Source of the DNA: Gamarada debralockiae | Taxonomy: Eukaryota > Ascomycota > Leotiomycetes > Helotiales > Hyphodiscaceae | NCBI GenBank assembly: GCA_002803225.1 | Contig: NXFV01001148.1 | Span: 1 to 64,000 of the forward strand | Direction: 5' to 3' | Length of the DNA stretch: 64,000 nucleotides | Part shown: positions 53,501 through 64,000 of the stretch, in pieces | Layout of the letters: every line of letters starts with the position of its first letter | Position numbering within the stretch: the stretch's first letter is position 1 | The notes under the pieces: generated by a model | The model's input: the letters and a program-made list of their open reading frames with translations, nothing else | Database searches by the model: none | What the model was told of the DNA's origin: nothing | Translations under genes and position numbers: made by a program

Positions 53501-56500
53501 CTGGCGTCGATGGCATTTTCAGCAATGAATTACTTCGTCATCACTCGTCTTTTGGGCGGATTTGCACTCACCCTCATCGTCGGGCTGGTGGGTTTCATAG
53601 CCTTTACCTGCACTTCTGGATTTCATGCCGGCATCGTTTTCTTCCTCTACTTAATTGCGCTCACTACTTACTTGTGCCTTCTCGCTGCTCTGGCAAATTA
53701 TCAATTCCCTGGAACTGCATTTCAATCTGTAAGCATCGCCACTGCTTTGCTCCTTTCAGGAAATGACAACTTGTACTTATACAAACATGTAGGGACGCCT
53801 AATAATAATTCTCTGTGTACCGGTGCTTTTCATCTCGCCATTCATGACCATGTTCGCAACGACCCGGGACGTAATCATTTACATCACCGTTCTCTATGTG
53901 TTTGTTACTCTGATGCTCATTGGGGTCCGGTATACAAGCTCTCGCTGGGCAACATGGCATCAGAAGCTCACTCTCGTTGAAGATTCGGAACTCAGGGAGT
54001 GGTATTTGGAACGTGTGGCACCCGAATGTCGCGATGAGTTGCAAGCGAAGACGGACCCAGCATTGCTCAAATTGGCAAGGCAGTGCTTACTGCGTGATGT
54101 CATTCAGGAGACCAGGAAATCATTCTTTGTTCAACCTACTGAGGATGCTTTGGTGTTGAGGATGGCCAAATCTTTTGACGCTACTGGCTTCTTAATGGTA
54201 ATCTGGTCTTCCGTCGAATGAATCAATCAAACTAATCTATGTACTATAGGACTGGCATTGCCGTTACTCTGGTGTTCCTAAGCCAATAGTATTCAGCTCA
54301 GCTTGGAATGTGCAGACCAAAGTGGCATTAGAATCATTACGAAGATCCCAACTTGGCATCAGATTCCACAATGGGTTCATACATTGGCGGCAAGCTGGTG
54401 ACGAGGTTAGTCGAAGACGTTTTGTTCAGAGTGGCTCTAACATTTTATCAGATTGGTTGCACGATGTTGTATTTCATCATTGCACTATTGGACAAGTGGA
54501 TTTCGCTCCTAGATGGTGGCTCACTCACTGGCCTAACGTCTTCCGATAAAAACCTGAGAATGCCTGTTGGATTTGGCCTCGCTTACTATCTAGTTGGCGC
54601 AGTTTTACTCGACTTCAACGGTCACAGATTATACGAGCTTTCTAGCAAAAGCAAAGAGGTTGTAGTTCCCGCAGACAGCGACATTCACAGCGCGGTACTT
54701 GCCAAATCACACAACAGAAAGAAGGTGTATTGGATAACTTTGGGAAAATATCTGCTGTGGCACGTCTGGGGCCTGGCCGGCACTACTACTCTCGTGTGGG
54801 TGTTCGCAAGCAAAGACTCCGTCAAGCCTACCATCATATATCTGTCATATGTGATGTCATATACGGGTCTCCTATGGTACCAGGTACGTATCGCTCCCAT
54901 CCAATGCTTTCTGCCATCTTACATTCGTACAGTACACCAAAGTTTTCTCCGGGCCCCACGCTCTGAAGCCCATGTTAATTGGAGTATCTGTCGGTCTACC
55001 CCTAGGCTTCATTCTCCACCACGAGTTTCCTCACTTTGTTTATACCGATATCATCGCCTTAGGCACCGCAACTTGGACAGTTGCAATCCTTTCTCTGTGG
55101 GCTGGAAAGATAGTGGGGAAACCGGATGACAAGCCCCTGTCAGCCATGGAAGGATCATTTCATGCCTACAATGGCTCCGGTCCAGACCAAAAATGGTCCC
55201 AGCCAGAGCTTCAAGCACTTCAAGAAAAGCTTTCCAACTTGCCGCATGGAGAGCGTCTGGTGGTCGATCCAAAATCGGACTTTGGGACACAGGTCAAACT
55301 CATTCTGGAGAAATGCAGATATGCCGAGCTTCCTGATATTGCATCTCGAGCGTTTCCTGAGGCCCAAAAGCTCCTAGAACTTGCCAGTAAAGTGTTTGAG
55401 GACCGCACTATCACAGTGAAGCTTGTCTCTGTTGATCACTTCACAAAGTACGACCGAGCCATGAGAGCAGTGAGTCGTACCGTCAACAACAACGTCGAAC
55501 TTTTCGTAGGATGCGAGACTAAGTACATTTCACGGAATTATGACCCATTACCTGGGTTCTACCAAGAGTACGTTTTCCAGCAAGCATGCATAATATGCGA
55601 GGCTAATGCCACTATCTTAGTGTTGGCGAATTGCTCATCCAAGCCACTGCGGAAATATTTGTTGGGTTTACCAGCCGTGATGCTGTGCTCGCTCAACATC
55701 TATGGACAATGGATGGCGTGTGGAGTGAGAACTCCTCAACCCCAAGCTTTCTAGAGCGTCAGCTTCGACTTGCTTCAAAGTCTGGGAATACCTCAAACAT
55801 CACGAGCGCCCTTAAAAAGCAACTAATGAGCGATCTTTGCCTTGGCTTCGACTGCGATCTCGACTGGGAGGATCTCCCGGAAGATATCAGAGAGTATCTT
55901 GTCAACCGATGTGTGGGGCTCCCATATACAGTGACTGACGAGCAGAAGGCGTTTCTGAAGGACAAGCTCCACCTCTCCAAAGGACTCAACTTCGAGACCT
56001 ACCTAGCGAGATGTGACTATGCGGCTTTCAACAGCGCTCTGTCGTTGAGTCGTGTGAACGCATGGATCAATGGAGATCAATCGTACAAGTTTCATCAAGT
56101 TGATACCAAGTTCGCCATTTCCGTTGTGGACTTACTCGGATCAATTGCCCTGCCGGTGAAGCCCTCCTTCTATGACAAGGTCTTGAAATGGTGTGGTTTC
56201 TTTTACCACCGCGCTGGGACTTTTTCTAAGTTTTTCTCGATCGCGTTTGCAGCAGACCCTGAGTATCAGCGGGAAGTCAACTGGACGTTCTCCGATGAAT
56301 CAAAATATGTTCAAGGTCTCTCCACGGCGATCTTCATTGGAATCTGGATGTGGGCGAAAACTATCCAAAGACTGTTTCTGCCCATTTTCTTGGTAGGTCT
56401 ACCAACCTCCAACGGTTTCATACTATCCTCGGCCTTGCTAATGCACTTCTAGTTCCATCACCGTGACAATGTCGTCACACTTTGGAAGAATATCCAGGGT

Positions 56501-59500
56501 ATGGAGGTCTCCATCCAACGAAAACGAATCACTGTTCGGAATTTGGATGGCGTCTATACTGGATTTATCCACCGTGTGGATGAAGAAACATTCAAGCTTC
56601 TGCAATACTGGGGCGACCACCAAACGGAGCCACCAAATGGCAACGGTCTTTGTTCCACCAACATGTATTCGAACAACATGGCACTTCTTCGCCGAGTTGA
56701 ATTGAGTGGTGACGGCTCAACAATCAACGACTACGTCTATGAGTATCGATGTACCGACCCCAGTCAGTCAAAGAGACTCTCTAAGAGCGATCTTCTCACG
56801 TTACCTATCATGAGAAAGGGTATCGCTGGGAGAGATGCACTTCAAGACGTCAATTACAACTCAAAAGGTCAGATTGACTCCGGTTCCTACCTGAAAGACG
56901 GCAACTTGGTCCGCTTCCAATACCATTATCAGAAGACGTCGAAGGTGGAAGGTGTACTCTTGCGAGCGGAGTTTGTTCTCCCCCATATGAGTTGTACAGT
57001 CTCATGGTGTGCTCCGCCGCGTCGTCGGCCGGAGAAACTCGACAGCTGGGTAAGTCTTTATTGCTTCAAAGGAAGACTCTCTTGCTAACTCGGGTAGATA
57101 CCACATTCACAAGTCACTGAAGCGACCTTCGTTATTGGCCCGGACGTGTGGGAGAGCAAGTACTTCTACGACCACAAATTTCACCCAACGATTTTGACGA
57201 CACTGAACGGAGAGAGAGTTGAAACACCCCCCTTGATCCTCTACGACCACCTTGACGTGCTCAAGAAGCCGAAGTACGTATCTTTTCTGCATGACAACCC
57301 TCTCTACTCGTTCACGTCAACGAGGTCCTATCCGATCACACGCTGGTTGGGTATCCACACTCGGCGATACCCAGTCTCGACTTCTCAGGCACGCTCCTGG
57401 TTGTGGAAGGCCTGGAAGGAGGATCCTGGATTCGACGGTGTCATAGTCCGATGGCTAGACGAACGCTTGCTCAGACGAGACCCAATGCTTCGTCCGTACT
57501 GGCGAAAGCGTGACTTGGGCAAATTAGATGCAGCGGAAGAATATCTCGATGAGAATCGGGATGCAGTAATGGCGAGCGTTGATCTGGACAGTACCATCTC
57601 CAGTTGGACGCCCCTTGCTATGAAGATCAATGATCTTTACAGCTTTGGTCAGGGTGGAGATGCTTGCAGCAGGACTAGATCGAATATTACAACCCAAGAA
57701 GAAGATGAAGAGACTGCGCTGCATGTCATCGCCGTCGATACCGGCACGTGGCCAAATGAGGTAAGAGAACTAATCCTGATGACGTTGAACCTGTCCTGAT
57801 GAATACAGGGTGGCGGCGTCTCAGCATGCCGAAGCGATGTCATCAACAACCTTCGAACCATCAAATGGCACATGGTCGCAGAGTCTGCTAATGATTTCGG
57901 GATCCCAAAGCGACAAATCGAGCGCAACGTCCACTCACTGAAGGTCATCCCACTTTGGGGCCTCGATTTGATGACACCTACACATGGGTTATTTGCGAAC
58001 CGTTTGGACTCCCAAGTGGAGCACATAAACACCCATGCGACGTTGCAAGATATTGAACAAAGCTTCGTTCCGATACTCGCAGCTTTGATCTCTGGCGCAA
58101 GATCTCTTGACTTTTCAGTCAGTGACGTGAAGCAAGTTACCAGAGCACTCATCAACTTGAATGGCTACTTCAAAAATGTTCGACATTGGGGTGCCGTTTG
58201 GAAAAGTGATGTAGTAAAGAATGCCTGGAGACGACTATGGCTTTCGCAGATTGCCGCCAATTCTCGACCATCATCTGAGTGGTTTAAAGCAGAATTGCCT
58301 ACTCTCGGTCAACTCGATCAAGGTCTAGAGTTGTGGTCCAGATATCTCTTCATCTTCTCCATACCGATTCCAGAGAAGATGCCTGCTGTGTTCCAAGCAT
58401 CTCATCACAGCGTGAGTGCTTCTTACGGAATTGTGTGTAAGATTAAGCGCGGATGTACGTTGCAGATCTGGGATCACGCAATCAGCTGGAGGGAGACCAA
58501 TCTGTACCTTTCATCCGTGTTGTGTGCTCTGTCACCATTCACCAGAAATTCCCTCCTGGGTTTGATGCGGATGACATCTGTCCTCACACTCCACCATGCA
58601 GATACTATACTGCCGTGCGCAGACTTCTTCAATCCCAACTGGGAAGTCGAGATTGGAACAAATCAAGGCAAGATCCAACATCGAGCGGTGTTCAAGCGCA
58701 AGATTGACCCCGTTGTGAATGGCATTACGGAAATGGGGGTAAGCTTTTTAGTACTCACATTTGATCCTTATGAATACTCATAAACTATCAGCGATTCGTC
58801 CCTATCAAAGAAATCAAGACGAACACTCCGACTGTTACTATGCTTTCTCACGTCTGGTACGTACATCGCCACTCTTCTCCCGCTTCCATTGCACAGGTTT
58901 ACGCTGACTTTGTTCACGTGCAGGTACGCAAAAGACATCAAGACAGCTCTCCTCGCAGCAGACATCATCGTAAATGAGTGGGGCTTCAAGGACTATCAAC
59001 TTGACATCTATGGTGCTCTCGATAAATCCCCAGTATACACAACAAATTGCCAGGAGATCATTGCCACGAAGTCGTTGCGTAGTCAGGTGACTCTACAAGG
59101 AGAGGCAGACCCAATTTATGTTCTGGAAAGAACAGTAAGACCCATCCCCAACTCAACTGAATCATATCTGACATTTATACAGTGGGTATTTCTCAATTCT
59201 TCAATCTCGGAGGGTCTTCCACTCGCACTAGGCGAAGCTGCCTTGACAGGCGCCCCGATCGTCTGTACCGACGTCGGTGCTTCACTCAGGGTGTTGACAG
59301 ACCCTGACGACGGAGCGTGCTACAGTGCTGTAGTAGCACCCAACGATGCTCGATCAATGGCACGCGCACAAATCAAGCTGCTCGCGCTCCTCGAGGAATG
59401 GGCACCATACGCAGACGAAGGCCTCAGCAGTGACGACTCGAGCTTCCCCGAAGAACCCACCCCAGAAGACGTAGCACGCATCACACAACGAATGTATGAC

Positions 59501-59971
59501 CAAAGCGATGCTCGCCGTCGTTTAGGCATGAAGGCTCGAGAAATCGTGCAGAAGTCCTTCAGCGGCGACCGCTATCTTCGCGAACACGAACAAATGCTGT
59601 GGGTAGGGAAAGCGCGAAAGGACATGTCGCGCCACAGCGGCTCGCGTCCAACAACTATCATTCCTATTCCACGACCAGTTCACCTGACAGAGGTGACCGC
59701 CGCTCCAATTGAAACTTCCACGATGCCTGGAGAGACCTTGGCTGGAGAAGATTCGATGCCGTCGTTGGCATTTGGAAATTCGAGCAGGATTCCAAGTAGT
59801 ATAAGGACCTCACTCATTGCGTCTACTGTTGGTAGAGTGACGATGGCTGAGCAAGAGTGGGTTAAGAGACCGCAACCTGTGATGGTCAAGGTTGTTAATA
59901 TGGGGTTGAGGAGAGAGTCAAGGACAGTGAGTGGGCTTAGTGGGATGAGTGCTGATGCGATTATGGTATGA
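50538..59971 (+). CDS. gtb3: Giant multi-pass GT4 glycosyltransferase, putative GAG synthase
   Basis: Putative GAG polymerase/exporter. Fourteen exons: 50538-50792, 50856-51773, 51839-53728, 53793-54197, 54250-54405, 54452-54883, 54933-55567, 55621-56392, 56453-57049, 57098-57760, 57809-58738, 58792-58856, 58924-59134, 59183-59971. All introns are 45-67 bp GT-AG and in phase; about 2905 residues. One membrane helix lies near residues 53-75 (QILISIIVASVVAGSLSFLF). A large soluble region follows to about 860. Clusters of helices occur at about 870-1070 (LTLIVGLVGFIAFTCTSGFH) and 1210-1430, and one near 1800 (LSTAIFIGIWMWAKTIQRLF). The C-terminal GT4 domain begins VIAVDTGTWPNE-GGGVSACR (about 2234-2247) and has the E-x7-E donor motif SISEGLPLALGEAA (E2653, E2661) and APIVCTDVGASLRVL. 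A Ser/Thr/Pro-rich tail ends it. It is the right border of the cluster. Confidence 0.92.
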
Positions 59972-60572
59972 ATTAATACGGGCATGATGCACAAAATTTC
60001 TTTTGTTTAATGATGTTATGAGATAATTGTTAATGAATCCTAATTTCTATTGATTTAATATCTAAAAGGTCGACCAAGAAACGATCACTTTCCGATAATT
60101 TCCCGCTCTTCGCCTCGCAAAACGCTTAGTCATCAAGCTTTGGGGCTGATTGATTCTATCAGTTGGGCCCCTTCTCCTTCCCCCTTCGGCCTGTATCGCA
60201 ACTTTATCATCATGGGCGTTGTCCAAAGATACCTAGCCCCAATTCCTAGTCCAAGCAACATGTATGAACGCCTACGTTGGAACTTGTCTTAAGTCAGCTT
60301 GACTCTAGTCTTTAGTCAAGTCTGTCTCAATCTTTAGCGTTGCCAAAACTTCTCGTGCGCGAGATTCTGGAAATGGACAAAGGGGTACAGGCAGAACTTG
60401 ACAGAGCTTGTCAGTATTTCACACGGCTCAAGGATCCTCAAAATGGTATTAAAGAAGGCATTCCACTATTCGAAGTTCGGATACCAAATCCCTCATCCAT
60501 CAAACTCCTAGCGTAAACTTCGTCAAATCACGTACATTATCCCCTTTACCTCTGTTCAAAGGACAGAACGCC
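59972..60572. other. Spacer right of the GAG cluster
   Basis: The gtb3 3' flank and the former promoter of the FAD monooxygenase relic. No coding sequence is supported. Confidence 0.4.
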
Positions 60573-61768
60573 ATGACCCTCACGCCACCTATACTGATCT
60601 GCGAAGCTGGAATATCTGGCTTGGCTTTCGCCCAAGGTTTGCTCAAAGCTAGCATTCCCTTCCGAATCTTCGAGCGAGATCACGCACTCAATATCCCTTC
60701 GCAAGGCTACCGCGTGCGACTCAACGGCATCAGAATCGCTGCTCTCAACCAAGTCCTCCCTCCGCATCCCTTCACCCGCCTCCAAGGAAGCTGTGCCATC
60801 GTCAACTCAAAAGGAGCTGCACCACATACACATCTCGATGCTTTGACCGGAAGGAATATTGATTGGAATAGTCCGATGGGAAAAGGCCCAAATATTCATG
60901 GCGGTGAGGAGCCTCTAAATGCTGATAGAGCTATGTTGAGGAGTATTTTGATTCGAGGTTTGGAGAAGTACGTTGAGTTTGGGAAAGAATTTGAGAGATT
61001 TGAAACCACTCCAGAGGGAGTTATAGTGAGGTTCGGTGACGGGACGGAGGTAAAAGGGCTCGATTCTTGTTGGTGCCGATGGCACGAACTCCAAGCTCAG
61101 GAAGCAACTTCTTCCGAACATAAGTTGATTGATACTGTGGGGAGATGGTTCTACGGAAAACGACTTTGTCTCCTGAGCTGGAGGGGACATTCAACGAGTT
61201 GGCCTTGAAAGGGTTGACGCTTGTGCAAGACAAGACGAAAGGAATTCCCCTGAGTCTTCTTCTCGAGCCGGTCAGGTTCAGAGACAACGAGTTCCGGCAT
61301 GATCTCCCAGCAGATTACGTTTACTGGGTTCTTGGGGCTAGAAAAGTCATTTTTGACATTCAAGATTCAGAGCTGTTGCGACTCTCGCCTGAAGATGCGA
61401 TAGCCACGACTCGAAAATTAACGTCGCATTGGGACGCTTCATTCCACCCTCTTTTCGACCTTCAGAACACATCGCAAATTTCAATTCTCAGGATCGATTC
61501 TTCCAGGCCGGATATTCTTGCATCAGATCCGAAAATTCCAGTAACGATGATCGGAGATGCGATTCATGCCATGTCCCCAACAGCCGGTGTTGGGGCTGTG
61601 ACAGCTCTTCGTGAGGCAGCTACTTTGGCGAAGCTCTTGAATGAAGGAATCAATATACCGAGCTTGAGAAAGTATGAGGCTTTGATGCGGCAATATGCCG
61701 GGGAAGCTGTCAGAAATAGTGCACGGGGTGGGAAATTGTTGTTTGGGATGAGGCCATTTGAGGACTAG
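60573..61768 (+). pseudogene. FAD-dependent monooxygenase with three frameshifts
   Basis: Group A flavin monooxygenase (FAD_binding_3) architecture. The N-terminus has LICEAGISGLAFAQGLL, where the first Gly of GxGxxG is replaced by Glu. It is followed by FERDHALNIPSQGYRVRLNG and LNADRAMLRSILIRGLEKY. Near 61060 the frame shifts by one: ILVGADGTNSKLRKQLLPNI is read in a second frame. Near 61110 it returns to the first (HKLIDTVGRWFYGK), and near 61160 it moves to the third, which runs TTLSPELEGTFNELALKGLT through VTMIGDAIHAMSPTAGVGAV (the second FAD motif, GD) to a stop at 61768. Joined, it would be about 398 residues, normal for the family. Three indels plus the altered glycine motif favour a dead gene over sequencing error. 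Confidence 0.8.
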
Positions 61769-61944
61769 TCACCTGCTGCAATGTAGGAACGAAGCTGAAC
61801 AAGACCAGGAAACTTATAGAACATTTAAACTGTGTAAATATAAAAATGGTAATCCCAACTCCATCATTCTAGTCAAAGAGTAAAATAACAGCGGTGAACT
61901 AGAAAATCTCGACGTGACAAGGAAATGTACAAATATATATTGAA

Positions 61945-62477
61945 TCAATTTGGTGGTAGTGCCCAGTCTGACGCCTCGCCAGGCTTGGATGGCGGATTTA
62001 TTATCGGATTCGGCGGTGAGACGGGGCTGTTGACCGGTCTGAACAGGCGGGGTTCTTGGAGGCTGGTTACTCTGGCCGGCCTTTTCGCGGACTGGCAATG
62101 TTCCAGTGCTCCTTCTCCGAAACTTGCCTCCCTTTGGTCTTTGCGAAGAGGGCTGGAATCAGAACTTCCATCTATCCGCATGGGATTCGCAGGAGGATCT
62201 TGCCCATCGGGGTCTCTGTAACTAGGCCTTGCCCCTCCTTGCCGATCATCATCTAATTCATACACAGGGCTGCCTTGACGGAGGACTTTTGAACCTCTCG
62301 GGGGAATCTCAAGGAGTGGCTGGATCGGAGCCGGCCTCACCACTCTCTGGAACTGCATCGAGTGAGGATTTTCGTTCCGAGAAAACATCTCGCTCCAGGT
62401 AGACTTGTGTGAGGTCACCAATCTTCATGAACTTACCGGCAGTGCCGTGCGGCCTACAAGACTTCCCGTGGGCCATC
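61945..62477 (-). CDS. Uncertain Pro/Arg-rich hypothetical
   Basis: A 158-codon minus frame (62421-61945) lacks an ATG at its start but contains MQFQRVVRPAPIQPLLEIPP, then YRDPDGQDPPANPMRIDGSS and FRPVNSPVSPPNPIINPPSK. An ATG at 62477 (MAHGKSCRPHGTAGKF) lies in another frame and could be joined by an unresolved short intron. It is disordered and without a domain. It may be a real small gene or chance. Confidence 0.3.
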
Positions 62478-63215
62478 TAGCGAACAAACAATCTCGACCT
62501 AGGCACTGGCCCATCATCCTCATTCTATGAAATGGAACTTGACAACAGAAATAGAGCGATGAGAATTATGACGATGACCAAAATTGACTCTTTCAAAGCT
62601 TGATATGCAAGGTATACCGAACATCTAGCTCTCCCAAATTCTGCGGAGGCCGTCAATATAGTTAACCGACAATTGGATTGGTCTCCGCATGGAACGGATC
62701 CAACGCGTATTCAGTGTTTGTGTGTTTGAAGAATACTAAATTACAACTTCCCTTTGACTGGAAGTATTTAGCCATTATGGGAAGGACTTGGGCCATAAAA
62801 CACATCTCAAGTTCGACATCAACAAGCTTCGTTTCAGAGGAAATGCATGTCACTGGACGTGCCTGAATCCTTCTGTCAATTTCCGAAATATGTGTTAGAG
62901 ATGATTTCTTCGCTTGGAACAAAGATTGCCATGCTGCTCGCGTCTTTGAGCTGTATCATCCCTTGCGAGACAAGCATTGTATGCCTTCCAACACTCGACT
63001 AGACCTTAAAAGTGACAATAATGTCGCTAAAGTCGGGCACCCTCCATCTGCCGCACACACCAACCGGAAAGGATGACATTCAATCACACAACCACTGGTT
63101 ATCAACCCCATCACACAACACTAACTCAAGGTCTCGAGATAATAGCCTGGATTGCTAGTCGCTCATTGTCTAAGATACATACAGTCTAAGTATAATGAGA
63201 CAAGCAACAAGCACT
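62478..63215. other. Spacer with a weak minus ORF
   Basis: The only longer frame is minus 62922-62662 (86 codons, LVFFKHTNTEYALDPFHAET), with no recognisable domain. Otherwise empty. Confidence 0.35.
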
Positions 63216-64000
63216 CTACATGCCATTCTGCTCTTTAAACTTATCCCAGCTCTCATTCAATGTACTAAACACCGTCGCAGCGATGAGTCTAACTTCCGTG
63301 GTGGCATCTTGTGGCAACTATTCCCGAATTAGCCAAGTTTCATCCCCACAATCCGAATAAATCCCTCCATACGAGACGCAGGGATAAGCCAGGTGGAATA
63401 GGAAACGTACCTTGTCAGGATGACACTTGCCAATAGCCTTCATATAATGAATCTTCACCTTCCCATTCGTAACCAACTCATGCATACCAACTTTCTTCCA
63501 CTGACTCCCCTCCCACATAACTAAATCCAAACTCCCAATCAACGCTCTCAAATTATCCCTCTTCCCGTCTCTCCATCGTCCAATCCTCTCATCTACCTTA
63601 TCGGTCAACGCGAATTTCTCGTCATCTGCTTTCTCCGCTGCTTTATTCGCGGCTCGTAACCTCTCTACGGCTTCGGAGTCCGGGGCTTGGGGTCCGAGAT
63701 CTGAGAGTGCGGATTTGGGTTTCGGCTTAGGCCGTGATGCGACTGGTCGCGCGGAGGGAGCAGGTTTGGGAGCGAGGGCTTTTTCACAGCGGGATCGTCC
63801 TTGGATGGCGGTAGCGTTCCCAACTCCGCCTTCTACGCACATCTTCCATACCTCACCAGCTTCACGCCATTTCTCCATTTGTTCCAAAGCTTCCGCTTTT
63901 CGCATCAGAGCCTTACCCCAGAACTCCTTCATCTCTTTCTTCCCTCCTCCCTCTCCGGCGCCGAGATCGATGGTTTCGTCATCGCCGCGGGAGGGGCCAA
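63216..64000 (-). CDS. SWA2: Auxilin-like J-domain protein SWA2, C-terminal part
   Basis: Partial: the gene runs past the right edge. Exons here are at least 64000-63411 and 63317-63216. Auxilin recruits Hsc70 to uncoat clathrin vesicles. Visible parts, N to C, are a TPR-like segment (KEFWGKALMRKAEALEQMEK, EKWREAGEVWKMCVEGG), a Pro/Lys-rich linker (SRPKPKPKSALSDLG), a charged helix, and the C-terminal J domain: RALIGSLDLVMWEGSQWKKV, the HPD motif in KAIGKCHPDK, and after the intron RLIAATVFSTLNESWDKFKE to the stop. The exon join (HPDK-LPQDAT) is in phase 0 with a GTACGT donor. The order TPR then C-terminal J domain is that of fungal Swa2; the ubiquitin-binding and clathrin-binding N-terminus would lie outside. 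Confidence 0.9.

Overview
This window is nuclear DNA of a filamentous ascomycete (Pezizomycotina, probably Leotiomycetes or a close class). The evidence is many short introns (about 45-125 bp, GT-AG, CTAAC/CTGAC branch sites), typical fungal families (2EXR, DUF3435, heme-thiolate peroxygenase, Spherulin-4), and AT-rich relics with C-to-T style stop codons that look like repeat-induced point mutation (RIP). Class level is a guess; Pezizomycotina is secure. Exon models were read by hand from frame, splice signals and family conservation.

Left part (1-9.1 kb) is mostly ordinary genes: a 467-bp TIR element at the very start, a mitochondrial DUF1279 protein, an 8-exon nucleoside diphosphate kinase, the glucosidase II alpha subunit, and a fungal multi-pass membrane protein. 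From 9.9 to 28.2 kb lies a decayed accessory region. It has 2EXR pseudogenes, a frameshifted hypothetical gene, an intact-looking secreted peroxygenase, an NLR-hydrolase fragment, a RIP-like DUF1254/DUF1214 pseudogene, several minisatellites and palindromes, and a broken DUF3435 tyrosine recombinase (the Starship captain family). From 28.3 to 31.2 kb are three small genes: a fungal MscL-like channel, a YAR1-like ankyrin protein and a Cys-containing orphan. The stretch 31.2-39.3 kb is gene-poor, with one 2-oxoglutarate oxygenase and some broken small ORFs.

The main system is at 39.3-60.0 kb: a complete galactosaminogalactan (GAG) exopolysaccharide cluster. Its genes are a UDP-glucose 4-epimerase (uge3-like), a GH135/Spherulin-4 hydrolase (sph3-like), a GH114 endo-galactosaminidase (ega3-like), an N-acetylgalactosamine polymer deacetylase (agd3-like) and a giant multi-pass GT4 glycosyltransferase (gtb3-like, about 2905 residues over 14 exons). 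The epimerase would make UDP-Gal and UDP-GalNAc; the giant enzyme would polymerise and export them; the secreted deacetylase would make the chain cationic; the two membrane-anchored hydrolases would trim it. The gene order matches the one I recall for Aspergillus fumigatus chromosome 3. GAG is a known system, so the novelty here is its presence and organisation in this genome, not the pathway.

The right edge carries a triply frameshifted FAD monooxygenase pseudogene next to the cluster, uncertain ORFs, and the C-terminal part of an auxilin-like J-domain protein (SWA2) that runs off the window.
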